Assembly: GCA_902789795.1 (NCBI GenBank)
Contig: CADAPM010000002.1
Location: forward strand, 62,001 to 126,000
Source: an uncultured Eubacteriales bacterium
GTDB lineage: Bacteria; Bacillota; Clostridia; Christensenellales; Aristaeellaceae
Reading direction: 5' to 3'
DNA: 64,000 nt
The position numbers were made by a program, and so were the translations under genes. The notes below the pieces were generated by a model. The model was not told where the DNA came from, made no database searches, and saw nothing but the letters and a program-made list of their open reading frames with translations. Of this stretch, positions 33,359 to 41,810 are shown piece by piece. Every line of letters starts with the position of its first letter. Positions within the stretch are counted from its first letter, which is position 1.

Positions 33359-35080
33359 TTTGAGCCAGTTTGAAATGACGGTAACAGGCTGATCCATAAA
33401 GACGGCGATCTGTTCAACCGTCAGCTCCGCTTTCAGACAGCGCTCCAGCAAGTCCCGTTCGGATCCCGTCATGGGTCTGAGCGGGTCTTTTTGTTCTGGG
33501 AATGCATTTTCGTAGCTTTCTGTATTGATCGTTGCTTCCGGATGGACGCGGGACCACTCCTCGATCGCATCGATGAAGGCCTGCCCGTATTTTTGGACCT
33601 TGATCTCGCCAATACCTTTGATGCTGGAGAAAGCCTGCAGGCTTCTCGGACGCACGCGCGCGATCTCTCGCAGTGTTTTATCATCACACACGATATAGGC
33701 TGGCATGTGCTCCCGGCCTGCCAGCTTGATCCTGCACGCCTTCAGCCGGACAATCAAATCGTCAAAGCTGCTCTGATCGATGTCTTCGATCGGTTCAGGG
33801 AGCGGTGTGACCTCTTTTACCTTTGCTTTTAACGGTCTGTCCACGATTTCCGCCACCCGGGAGCCGGCGCAGCGCGAACAGCTGCCGCAGGGCTGATCGC
33901 TCGTCCTTTGGCCGAAGTATTTCAATAGACCTGCCCTGATGCATGTATTGTTCTCGCAAAGGTCGATCATGCAGTTCAGGCGATAATAGTCCTGTTTGCG
34001 TACCGTCTGGCGTTCCTCTTCACTGAGCGTTTCATTCGTGACCGTGTTTTCGATCAGATACCGTGAGATAATGATGTCCTGTCGATTGTACAGAAGGATG
34101 CATTCGGCAGGCGCGCCGTCGCGTCCCGCGCGTCCGGCTTCCTGATAATAGGCTTCGATGCTGCGGGGCATCTGCGCGTGGAAAACGAATCGGACATTGG
34201 ATTTGTCGATCCCCATGCCAAAGGCGTTGGTTGCTACCATCACTCTGGCGCGGTCAAACTGGAAATCTTCCTGATTGATCTTTCTCTCTTCATCCGACAG
34301 TCCCGCATGATATCTCGTGGCAGGGATCCCATTCAGGCGAAGCTTGTTGGTCAGCTCCTCGACCTGCTTTCTGGAGCTGCAGTAAATGATCCCGCTGTCG
34401 TTCTCGCGTTCCTGCACCAGCTGGAGTATGGTATCGTTTCTTTTCTTCGCATTGACGATCTCATAAAACAGGTTCGGACGGTCAAAGCCCGTGGTGACCC
34501 TTTGAGGATCAGAGAGCTCAAGCAAGCGGATGATGTCTTCGCTGACACGTTCTGTGGCGGTAGCGGTAAAAGCGCCCACGGGCGGGCGCTTGGGCAGTAG
34601 GGCAACAAAATCATTGATCTTCAGGTAGCTGGGTCTGAAATCCTGTCCCCATTGGGAAACGCAATGGGCTTCATCCACCGCGATCAGGCTGATGTGAGCT
34701 TGCTGGCTGAAGCGAATGAAAGAGGGCGCATACAGGCGCTCCGGTGCTACATAGATAAACTTGTACTTTCCCTGCAGCGCGAACGCCGTCGCCCGCTCCA
34801 GCTGGGACTGGGACAGAGTGCTGTTCAGATAAGCGGCCGGGATTCCTGCAGCGTTCAGCGCGTTGACCTGGTCCTTCATCAGGGAGATCAGGGGCGATAT
34901 GACAATGGTGATCCCGTCCAACAGCATCCCGGGCACCTGATAGCAGATGGATTTTCCCGCACCCGTTGGCATGACTGCCAGGACGTCCCGCTTATTCAGC
35001 AGGGCGTCGATGATCTCGGACTGGCCGGGCCGGAAGGTATCGTGCCCAAAGTACCGCTTCAGTATTTCAGTTTTATCCAT
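33347..35080 (-). CDS. recQ: RecQ-family ATP-dependent DNA helicase
   Basis: A 577-aa RecQ helicase. Motifs in order: FRPGQSEII, Walker A MPTGAGKSICYQ (about 38-49), DEAH box VDEAHCVSQWGQDFRPSY (in parts, about 140-157), TATA, ATNAFGMGIDKSNVRFV and QEAGRAGRDG; then a Zn-binding RQC region (CIRAGLLKYFG, CGSCSRCAG) and an HRDC domain near the end (LREIARVRPRSLQAFSSIKGIG). RecQ unwinds recombination and replication intermediates. The ATG at 35080 overlaps the secA stop as TAATG, so it lies in the DUF5711-hemW-secA-recQ operon. The RQC winged-helix part looks short, but the overall length is normal for Firmicutes. Confidence 0.95.
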   Translation of the reverse strand: MDKTEILKRYFGHDTFRPGQSEIIDALLNKRDVLAVMPTGAGKSICYQVPGMLLDGITIVISPLISLMKDQVNALNAAGIPAAYLNSTLSQSQLERATAFALQGKYKFIYVAPERLYAPSFIRFSQQAHISLIAVDEAHCVSQWGQDFRPSYLKINDFVALLPKRPPVGAFTATATERVSEDIIRLLELSDPQRVTTGFDRPNLFYEIVNAKKRNDTILQLVQERENDSGIIYCSSRKQVEELTNKLRLNGIPATRYHAGLSDEERKINQEDFQFDRARVMVATNAFGMGIDKSNVRFVFHAQMPRSIEAYYQEAGRAGRDGAPAECILLYNRQDIIISRYLIENTVTNETLSEEERQTVRKQDYYRLNCMIDLCENNTCIRAGLLKYFGQRTSDQPCGSCSRCAGSRVAEIVDRPLKAKVKEVTPLPEPIEDIDQSSFDDLIVRLKACRIKLAGREHMPAYIVCDDKTLREIARVRPRSLQAFSSIKGIGEIKVQKYGQAFIDAIEEWSRVHPEATINTESYENAFPEQKDPLRPMTGSERDLLERCLKAELTVEQIAVFMDQPVTVISNWLKSVK

Positions 35081-37782
35081 TAAACGTTTTTACCGCAGCA
35101 ATTCTTGTATTTCTTTCCGCTTCCGCAGGGGCAGGGATCGTTGCGGCCGATCTTCTTGCCCACTTTGACCGGATTCCGCGGGGCTTCCTGCTGCGCAGTA
35201 TTGGAGCCTTTGGTCACCGTGACCCGTGCGACGGCCCTGCGCTGGGGCTCTGCTTTTTCGATCTTCGCCTGACAGATCCTGCGGACCGTGTCTTCGCGGA
35301 TCAGGTGGACCATCTCTTCAAACATGTCGAAGCTTTCAAGCTTATACTCGTTGACTGGATCCTTCTGGCCGTAGGCGCGCAAGCCGATACCGTCGCGCAG
35401 CTGATCCATCGCGTCGATATGGTCCATCCAGCGGGAGTCAACGGAACGCAGCAGGATGGCGCGTTCCAGTTCGCGCATTTCGATGCCGACCTCGCTGATC
35501 TCCTGCTCGCGCTCCTCATAGAAGCGTTCTGCCTCGCGTTTGAGGAACTGGCTCAGGTCTTCCTTCTGATAAGAGGTGATCGTGTCCTCATTGGCAGACA
35601 GCGTGCCGCGCTTGATGCAGAGGCGTTCAAGGTAATCGGTCAGGTTATCGACATCCCAGTCGGCTGCGTGATCTGCCGCGCAGAAGCGGTTGACCGCTTC
35701 ATCCACCAGCGCATCTTCCATGGAACGGATGACTTCGCGCATGTTTTCACCGCGCAGCACCTGCATGCGCTGGCCATAGATGATCTCGCGCTGCTGGTTC
35801 ATGACGTCGTCGAACTGCAGCACGTTCTTTCTGATCTGGTAGTTCCGGGATTCGACGCGCTTCTGGGCGTTCTCGATCTGCTTGGTCAGCATGCCCGCTT
35901 CCAGCGGCGTATCTTCGTCCATCCCGAGGCGCTCGATCATGGGCGTGATCCTGTCGCCGCCGAACAGGCGCATCAGATCGTCTTCCAGCGCGATATAGAA
36001 TTGCGAGGAGCCCGGGTCGCCCTGACGGCCGGCGCGGCCGCGCAGCTGGTTGTCGATACGGCGGGATTCATGGCGTTCGGTGCCGATGATGTGCAGGCCG
36101 CCCGCCTTGACGACCTGATCGTGCTCCTGATCCGTCGTCTTCTTGAAGGAGGCCTTCAGATCACGGTAGCGGGTGCGCACCTCCGCCACCTCTTCCGAGA
36201 CTTCTTCCTGGAAACCGGTAGCGGCTTCGATCAGCTCTTCCTCCACGTTTTCTTGGCGCAGCGCGTTGCGGGCCATAAAATCCGGGTTGCCGCCAAGCAG
36301 GATGTCAGTACCGCGGCCCGCCATGTTGGTCGCGATCGTTACAGCGCCGAGACGACCGGCCTGGGCCACGATCTCGGCTTCACGGGCGTGATGCTTGGCG
36401 TTCAGGACATTGTGTTTGACGCCGCGCAGCTCCAGCATCCGGGAAAGCAGTTCGCTGACTTCAACAGATACCGTACCGACCAGGACCGGCTGTCCGGTGG
36501 CGTGGCGGCGGATGATTTCTTCGATCACGGCGTTATACTTGCCCTTTTTGCTCCGATAGACCACGTCGTTCAGGTCCTGACGGATCATAGGCATATTGGT
36601 GGGTATCTGCACTACGTCGAGGCGGTAAATACCCTGGAACTCCTCTTCTTCCGTCTTGGCGGTGCCCGTCATGCCGGACAGCTTGCCGTACATACGGAAG
36701 TAGTTCTGGAATGTGATCGTGGCCAGCGTCTTGCTCTCGTGCTCGACCTTGACGCCTTCCTTCGCCTCGATGGCCTGGTGCAGACCGTCGGAGTACCTAC
36801 GGCCGATCATCAGACGGCCGGTGAATTCGTCGACGATGATCACCTGGCCGTTCTGGACCACGTAGTCGACGTCGCGCTTCATGAGCGCGTTGGCTTTGAG
36901 AGCCTGAATTAGATAGTGGTTCAGGTCGTTGTTGTCGGGGTCAGAGAGATTTTCAATGTTGAAGGCGTTCTCCGCCTTGCGCACACCTTCATCTGTGAAG
37001 GTCACAGCCTTGTCCTTTTCCTCGACGTGATAATCCGTCTCGGGCGTCAGGCGGCTCACGAAGCGGTGCGCGCGCTCGTACATATCGGTGGACTTTTCTC
37101 CCTGGCCGGAGATGATCAGCGGAGTGCGCGCTTCATCGATGAGGATGGAGTCGACTTCGTCCACGATGGCAAAGTTATGCCCGCGCTGGACCATGTCGCG
37201 CTCGTAAAGCACCATGTTGTCGCGCAGGTAGTCAAAGCCCATTTCGTTGTTCGTACCGTAAGTGATATCAGCCTGGTACGCAGCGCGGCGCTGCTCGTTG
37301 GTCAAGTCATGGACGATAATGCCGACGCTCATGCCCAGGAAACGGTAGAGCTTGCCCATTTCCTCGCCCTGGAAGCTGGCCAGGTAATCATTGACCGTGA
37401 CGATATGCACGCCTTTGCCGGAGATCGCGTTCAGGTAAGCCGGGAGCGTAGCGGTCAGGGTCTTGCCTTCACCTGTTTTCATCTCAGCGATCCTGCCCTG
37501 GTGCAGCACGATGCCGCCGATCAGCTGGACCTTGAAGGGCCTGAGGCCCAGGGTGCGCTTCGCAGCTTCACGGACGGTGGCGAAGGCCTCCGGCAGGAGC
37601 TGATCCAGCGTTTCACCCTTGGAATAACGCTCCCTGAATTCCACTGTCTTATGCGCAAGCTCGGCATCACTGAGCTTCTCAAACTGCGGCTCCAGGTTTT
37701 CGATCTCTTCCGCCTGCTTGATGATCGGCTTCAGCTGCGCGTCATTGTTCATTCCAAACATTTTTTTCAGGAAATCGAGCAT
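35080..37782 (-). CDS. secA: SecA preprotein translocase ATPase
   Basis: A 900-aa SecA of normal length. It has the DEAD motor with [14 protein letters not shown] (about 103-116), [16 protein letters not shown], the preprotein cross-linking domain, [21 protein letters not shown], the helical scaffold and wing, and the C-terminal zinc-binding tail [13 protein letters not shown]. SecA drives secretory proteins through SecYEG with ATP. The ATG follows AAGGAG (AATAAAGGAGAAAAAC). Its stop overlaps the recQ start, and hemW lies 24 bp upstream. Typical N-terminal [12 protein letters not shown] replaces the common start FGTKNDREIKR but the rest is standard. Confidence 0.98.
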   Translation of the reverse strand: MLDFLKKMFGMNNDAQLKPIIKQAEEIENLEPQFEKLSDAELAHKTVEFRERYSKGETLDQLLPEAFATVREAAKRTLGLRPFKVQLIGGIVLHQGRIAEMKTGEGKTLTATLPAYLNAISGKGVHIVTVNDYLASFQGEEMGKLYRFLGMSVGIIVHDLTNEQRRAAYQADITYGTNNEMGFDYLRDNMVLYERDMVQRGHNFAIVDEVDSILIDEARTPLIISGQGEKSTDMYERAHRFVSRLTPETDYHVEEKDKAVTFTDEGVRKAENAFNIENLSDPDNNDLNHYLIQALKANALMKRDVDYVVQNGQVIIVDEFTGRLMIGRRYSDGLHQAIEAKEGVKVEHESKTLATITFQNYFRMYGKLSGMTGTAKTEEEEFQGIYRLDVVQIPTNMPMIRQDLNDVVYRSKKGKYNAVIEEIIRRHATGQPVLVGTVSVEVSELLSRMLELRGVKHNVLNAKHHAREAEIVAQAGRLGAVTIATNMAGRGTDILLGGNPDFMARNALRQENVEEELIEAATGFQEEVSEEVAEVRTRYRDLKASFKKTTDQEHDQVVKAGGLHIIGTERHESRRIDNQLRGRAGRQGDPGSSQFYIALEDDLMRLFGGDRITPMIERLGMDEDTPLEAGMLTKQIENAQKRVESRNYQIRKNVLQFDDVMNQQREIIYGQRMQVLRGENMREVIRSMEDALVDEAVNRFCAADHAADWDVDNLTDYLERLCIKRGTLSANEDTITSYQKEDLSQFLKREAERFYEEREQEISEVGIEMRELERAILLRSVDSRWMDHIDAMDQLRDGIGLRAYGQKDPVNEYKLESFDMFEEMVHLIREDTVRRICQAKIEKAEPQRRAVARVTVTKGSNTAQQEAPRNPVKVGKKIGRNDPCPCGSGKKYKNCCGKNV

Positions 37783-37806
37783 GTTTTTCTCCTTTATTCA
37801 ATCAGT

Positions 37807-38934
37807 TTATTGCAAAAACTCCGTCAGCACCATGTTCTGCAGGTCAAGCCCGCGTTTTGTGCAGCGAAGGTATTCCTCATCCCAGGTGAGCAGTCCCTGA
37901 CCGATCAGCCGTTCGATCACGGCACCGTACACTTGACAAATGTCCTTGTGATGCCGCTCATAAAAGTCGTTCTTTGAGAGCCCCCGCGTCAGGCGCAGGC
38001 CGAGCATCACAGATTCAAACATTTCGTCGCTCTCGGAAAGCTCAATGACTTCGGGCTCAACTTTGTTGCAGTAGTCAATGATCGACATCGCATTCCGGGT
38101 GCGCCTGTTGCCGATAAAGCCTGCGGCAGCTGCGCCGATGCCGAGATACTCTTTCCGATTCCAGCAGTCCAGATTATGCCGGCATTCAAATCCTTCTAAA
38201 GCATAATTGCTGATCTCATACTGATGATAGCCGGCCTTTTCAAGCGTGCTTCTGACGGTATCATACATGGCCCGTTCCAGGTCCTCATCCGGAAGGACTG
38301 CTTCTCCGGACTGGACACGATCAAACATGCGGGTCCCTTCCTCAACGATCAGGCTGTAACAGGAGATGTGAGTGGGTTTCAGCGCGAGAAAGCATTGCAA
38401 GGTATCTGTTACGTCATTCAGATCCTGATCCGGAAGCCCGATCATCATATCAAGATTGAAATTGTAAAAGCCTTGGGATCTGATCTTTGCAACTGTTTTG
38501 CAAATATCATCCGAAGAATGGATCCTGCCCAGCAGCTTCAGAAGGCGATCATCCGCGCTCTGAGCACCGATCGAGATCCGGTTAAAGCCTGAACGCTGAG
38601 CGGCATCCAGAAATTCATCGGTCACAGTTCCGGGATTCATCTCAATGGATATTTCCGCATCTTCTGCAAAAGGAAACTCGTTCCTCGCCGTCTGCATCAG
38701 ATCATTCAGCAGATCCGGCGCAAGGGTACTGGGCGTCCCCCCGCCCATGTAGACCGTGGAGATCTTTCTGTGCCCGAGCTGAAAAGCTTTATCCCTCAGT
38801 TCTTCCTTCATTCGCTCGATGACACGTGACTGCCATTGATCCATTCCCGGGTAGGAGGGGAAATCGCAGTACACGCATTTGGAGCGGCAAAACGGGATAT
38901 GCAGGTATAAGCCCAGGCGATCCTCGCTCATCAT
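37807..38934 (-). CDS. hemW: HemW radical SAM heme chaperone
   Basis: A 375-aa radical SAM protein with the cluster motif CRSKCVYCDFPS (C near residues 16, 20 and 23) in the context LYLHIPFC, then GGGTPS, NPGTV, ISIGAQS and the C-terminal HemW motif HNLDCWNRKEYLGIGAAA (HN..W; in most family members the W is preceded by Tyr). It lacks the extra cysteine of coproporphyrinogen oxidase HemN, so it is assigned as HemW, which transfers heme. The ATG at 38934 overlaps the upstream stop (ATGATG). The open frame goes further upstream but into the DUF5711 gene. Confidence 0.92.
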   Translation of the reverse strand: MMSEDRLGLYLHIPFCRSKCVYCDFPSYPGMDQWQSRVIERMKEELRDKAFQLGHRKISTVYMGGGTPSTLAPDLLNDLMQTARNEFPFAEDAEISIEMNPGTVTDEFLDAAQRSGFNRISIGAQSADDRLLKLLGRIHSSDDICKTVAKIRSQGFYNFNLDMMIGLPDQDLNDVTDTLQCFLALKPTHISCYSLIVEEGTRMFDRVQSGEAVLPDEDLERAMYDTVRSTLEKAGYHQYEISNYALEGFECRHNLDCWNRKEYLGIGAAAAGFIGNRRTRNAMSIIDYCNKVEPEVIELSESDEMFESVMLGLRLTRGLSKNDFYERHHKDICQVYGAVIERLIGQGLLTWDEEYLRCTKRGLDLQNMVLTEFLQ

Positions 38935-40058
38935 GGGATCGTCACTGCGTAGACGTCCAGCCCGCTGGCCAGTATCGCCGTTCCGTCTGACAGCATGCCG
39001 ATGTATCCGGTCACTGCGCTCGGCAGCGGCAGGGAAACGGCGGTGAAGCGGCTGGCATTCAGGTCCGCCCGGTAGAGACTGTCTTCTGAGAAGGCATAGA
39101 TCCTGCGGCTGTAAATGCCCGCGCCCACGCATTCACCCGGGAGCGTCAGCCGCTTGTCCTGATTGGCGTACAGGCAGCGCAACTCGGTGATATTGATGAT
39201 ATCATTGATTTGGCGGGTAGGCGCAAAGAGCATCATGGCCCGGTTATCGATGACCATGGAGTCGATCAGCTTCCAGCCATAAACCAGAACGGTCTGGGAG
39301 TTATCCAGCGTTCCATTGTAGTCATAGCGGCGAAGCTGACGCGTGCTGACCACGTTCAGCGTATTTCCCGCATAGATCACATCGTAGGTAATGGTCTCCC
39401 CCAGATCGGCGCTGCCGGTATTCATGGAATTGACGCGATAGGTGTTGAGCGTCGTGGAAGGTACCGTGCCATACAGGTCGAGCGCAGTGGTCCAGGCGTA
39501 GTCACCGTCCGCAAAGAAGCCCGCATCCAGCACCAGCATGTCCTGATAGGCGCTGGATTCCGTATCCTGCTTTTCTCCCTCGGGATTGTAGAAGGTCACG
39601 GTCGTCACGCCCTCGCTGGTCGAATCGTCGCCATGGACGACCGCGATGTATTTTTCTCCGGCACGGGCAAACTGTATCGTCTCGCCGATGTTGTTATCAT
39701 AGGTCGAGCGCCCGTTTTTATTGAGGATGGACAGCTGGGATCCGCGCCAGATGACCACATAGCTGTTTCCGGCGTTAAAGGAAGCGCCGCTACCCACCAT
39801 ATAATTCCAGCGCTCATTGCCATTTGAACTCAGGCAGATCAGCGAATCGCCGTCATAATAAAGCAGACTGTCCCCAAACGGCTGGATGTTTTGAGTAGAG
39901 ATGCAGCGCAGCTTGACAGCCCGCACATTCCTGACTACCCGGTTGAACAGCCCCATAAAATACATAACACCCATGGCCAATAGGGCCAGGATGACGATCA
40001 CAATGATCAGTCCCCTGCGGGATGTGCCCTCTCCGGGCATTCCGCTTCGCCGCTGCAT
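38931..40058 (-). CDS. DUF5711 membrane-anchored beta-propeller-like protein
   Basis: A 375-aa protein with one N-terminal transmembrane helix (about residues 17-37) and an extracytoplasmic portion of repeated blades of 40-45 residues (LLYYDGDSLICLSSNGNERW, SYVVIWRGSQLSILNKNGRS and so on, each ending in a G-x-x-x-W/S turn) like a PQQ-type beta-propeller. It belongs to the DUF5711 family common in Clostridia; role unknown. The ATG at 40058 follows AAGGAGGATTCC. It has a good promoter at 40092-40120 and heads the operon hemW-secA-recQ, so a role linked to the envelope or secretion is plausible but unproven. Confidence 0.78.
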   Translation of the reverse strand: MQRRSGMPGEGTSRRGLIIVIVILALLAMGVMYFMGLFNRVVRNVRAVKLRCISTQNIQPFGDSLLYYDGDSLICLSSNGNERWNYMVGSGASFNAGNSYVVIWRGSQLSILNKNGRSTYDNNIGETIQFARAGEKYIAVVHGDDSTSEGVTTVTFYNPEGEKQDTESSAYQDMLVLDAGFFADGDYAWTTALDLYGTVPSTTLNTYRVNSMNTGSADLGETITYDVIYAGNTLNVVSTRQLRRYDYNGTLDNSQTVLVYGWKLIDSMVIDNRAMMLFAPTRQINDIINITELRCLYANQDKRLTLPGECVGAGIYSRRIYAFSEDSLYRADLNASRFTAVSLPLPSAVTGYIGMLSDGTAILASGLDVYAVTIP

Positions 40059-40091
40059 GGAATCCTCCTTGCGGTAAAAATGAACGTTCCT

Positions 40092-40120
40092 ATTATACAG
40101 CAATTTGAACTGTGTTGCAA
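40092..40120 (-). promoter_or_regulatory. Promoter of the DUF5711-hemW-secA-recQ operon
   Basis: Minus strand TTGCAA (40120-40115), 17-bp spacer, TATAAT (40097-40092), 34 bp before the DUF5711 start. Confidence 0.75.
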
Positions 40121-40190
40121 CGATTCAGGCAAATATTGATACATATTGTCTTCTCGGACCAGTAATTTGGCGAAAATCTTTCAATTGTGA

Positions 40191-40219
40191 TTGTTATTTT
40201 TTACATCTTGTGTTATACT
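40191..40219 (+). promoter_or_regulatory. Promoter of mscL
   Basis: TTGTTA (40191-40196), 17-bp spacer, TATACT (40214-40219), 30 bp before the mscL start. No other gene lies in the 190-bp gap between the two divergent operons. Confidence 0.65.
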
Positions 40220-40248
40220 TTGAACAAATCTTAAGGAGGTAATGATTT

Positions 40249-40656
40249 ATGAAGAAGCTTCTCAAAGAGTTCAAAGAATTCGCGATGCGCGGCAACGTCA
40301 TTGACATGGCGGTCGGCGTCATCATCGGTGCTGCCTTCGGTAAGGTCGTGACCGCGGTCATCGACATTTTCCTGACCCCCATTCTCGAAGCGCTGCCCAA
40401 GCTTGAAAACGGCGGGACCGGATTTGCCGGCAGCATCCTCACCTTCGTGGCCGTGCTTGTGGAGTTCATCCTCACCGCGCTGGTCCTGTTCCTGATCCTG
40501 AAGGCCGTCAACAAAGCGATGAGCCTGAAGAAGAAGGAAGAAGCGCCCGCTCCTGCCGCGCCCGCTCCGACCTGCCCCTACTGCAAGGAAGAGATCAAGG
40601 AAGGCGCTACCCGCTGCCCGCACTGCGCCGGCGATATCAAGCTGTATCAGCCCTGA
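40249..40656 (+). CDS. mscL: MscL large-conductance mechanosensitive channel with C-terminal zinc ribbon
   Basis: A 135-aa MscL: N-terminal amphipathic helix (LLKEFKEFAMRG), TM1 with VIDMAVGVIIGAAFGKVV, a short periplasmic loop, TM2 (about 65-87), then a charged linker. Instead of the usual coiled-coil end there is an Ala/Pro linker and a zinc ribbon, CPYC-x10-CPHC (about residues 108-125). MscL pentamers open on membrane tension to release solutes during hypo-osmotic shock. Zinc-ribbon ends occur in other Firmicutes MscL proteins. The start follows AAGGAGGTAATGATTT. Confidence 0.95.
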   Translation: MKKLLKEFKEFAMRGNVIDMAVGVIIGAAFGKVVTAVIDIFLTPILEALPKLENGGTGFAGSILTFVAVLVEFILTALVLFLILKAVNKAMSLKKKEEAPAPAAPAPTCPYCKEEIKEGATRCPHCAGDIKLYQP

Positions 40657-40665
40657 CGCATCCGT

Positions 40666-41295
40666 ATGAAGTACCGTCATTGGTTTTGGGACTTTGACGG
40701 CACGCTCTTCAATACCTATCCCCGCATCTGCCGTGCTTTTCAAAAAAGCCTTGCGGATGCGGGGATTTTTGAAGATTGTGCTTCGATCGTGCCCTATCTG
40801 AAGCGCTCCCTCGCAGAAGCTGCGGAGCATTACAGCACCGAAAGTATTTCAGCTGATCAGCTGGTGGCTGGCTATCGTCTGCACAGCGATGAGGAAGACC
40901 TGACGACCATGTGTTCCTATGAGGGGGTACATGGCTTTTTGAGCGCGATCATCGAAATGGGCGGAAAGAATTACATCTACACCCATCGCGGCGAAAGCTT
41001 ATTCAAAGCCCTGGAAAAAGAAAACCTTGAGGGCTTGTTTGCCGATATCGTGACCAGCCTGGACGGTTTTCCGGCCAAGCCGGCGCCGGACGCCTTGCTT
41101 TACCTGATGCAGAAGCACGGACTCAACCCGGAAGACTGCGTCATGGTCGGAGACCGGACCATTGATCTAATGGCGGGCATCAATGCAGGCATGAACGCCC
41201 TGTGCGTAGATCCGGACGGATACTGCGTACTCATGGACGGTGTTCCGGTATTTCATGACTATCAGACTTTGCTGCAATATATTCAGGAGCACTGA
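40666..41295 (+). CDS. HAD-superfamily phosphatase (phosphoglycolate-phosphatase-like)
   Basis: A 209-aa HAD phosphatase with motif I WDFDGTLFNTYP (D9 nucleophile and D11), a helical cap, motif II YTHRGESL (T near residue 107), Lys in FPAKPAPDALLYL, and motif III/IV VMVGDRTIDLMAGINAGM. Substrates of this group are small phosphorylated metabolites such as phosphoglycolate, or pyrophosphate; which one cannot be read here. Start ATG 9 bp after the mscL stop; the VanZ gene follows 2 bp later, so the three probably form one transcript. Confidence 0.85.
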   Translation: MKYRHWFWDFDGTLFNTYPRICRAFQKSLADAGIFEDCASIVPYLKRSLAEAAEHYSTESISADQLVAGYRLHSDEEDLTTMCSYEGVHGFLSAIIEMGGKNYIYTHRGESLFKALEKENLEGLFADIVTSLDGFPAKPAPDALLYLMQKHGLNPEDCVMVGDRTIDLMAGINAGMNALCVDPDGYCVLMDGVPVFHDYQTLLQYIQEH

Positions 41296-41297
41296 AT

Positions 41298-41795
41298 ATG
41301 CGAGTTGAAACTGACAAGCAGCGCTGGCCTGTTCGCAGATCGCTCTATCTTTTCCTTGTGGTCATCGTTATGGCAGCCATTTTCTTTTTCTCCTCGATGC
41401 AGGGGAATGAATCCTCCGCCATGTCGGGAAGAGTCGCGGAATGGCTGACCCGCGTCATCTATCCGGATTTCTCCGCCATGTCCGCAGAGCAAAAGAAAGG
41501 CGCGCTCCAGCTCATGGGATACGTCGTCAGAAAGTGCGCCCACTTTACGGAATACGCCCTGCTGGGCGCTTCTCTTGTGCTGTTGCTCAGCACATTTTCA
41601 TTCAAATATCGTTCATGGATCGCGCTGCTGCTGACAGCACTCTATGCAGTCAGTGACGAGTGGCATCAGGGCTTCGTTGAGGGGCGTGCGCCGATGGCCC
41701 GAGACGTGCTGATCGATACGGCCGGCGCTGCGTTTGGGATCATGATTGTTGTACTGTTTATCCTATCAAGGCGTAAGGAGCGAAATAGTGAATGA
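41298..41795 (+). CDS. VanZ-family membrane protein
   Basis: A 165-aa membrane protein with four transmembrane helices (about 15-33, 70-92, 94-112, 133-155) and the VanZ-like pattern IFFFSSMQGNESS near the N-terminus and RKCAHFTEYALLGASL and SDEWHQGFVEGRAPMARDVLIDTAGAAFG (the latter in parts), which are typical. VanZ-like proteins contribute to teicoplanin resistance in some enterococci and otherwise have no known activity. Third gene of the mscL unit; it meets the SNF2 gene end-to-end with only 15 bp between. Confidence 0.88.
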   Translation: MRVETDKQRWPVRRSLYLFLVVIVMAAIFFFSSMQGNESSAMSGRVAEWLTRVIYPDFSAMSAEQKKGALQLMGYVVRKCAHFTEYALLGASLVLLLSTFSFKYRSWIALLLTALYAVSDEWHQGFVEGRAPMARDVLIDTAGAAFGIMIVVLFILSRRKERNSE

Positions 41796-41810
41796 CAGCG
41801 GGACAGAATA

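Noticed and set aside
35305-37977. Long plus-strand frames opposite secA
   Set aside because: Antisense shadows with His/Asp/Ala-rich composition and no motif; secA is unambiguous on the other strand.
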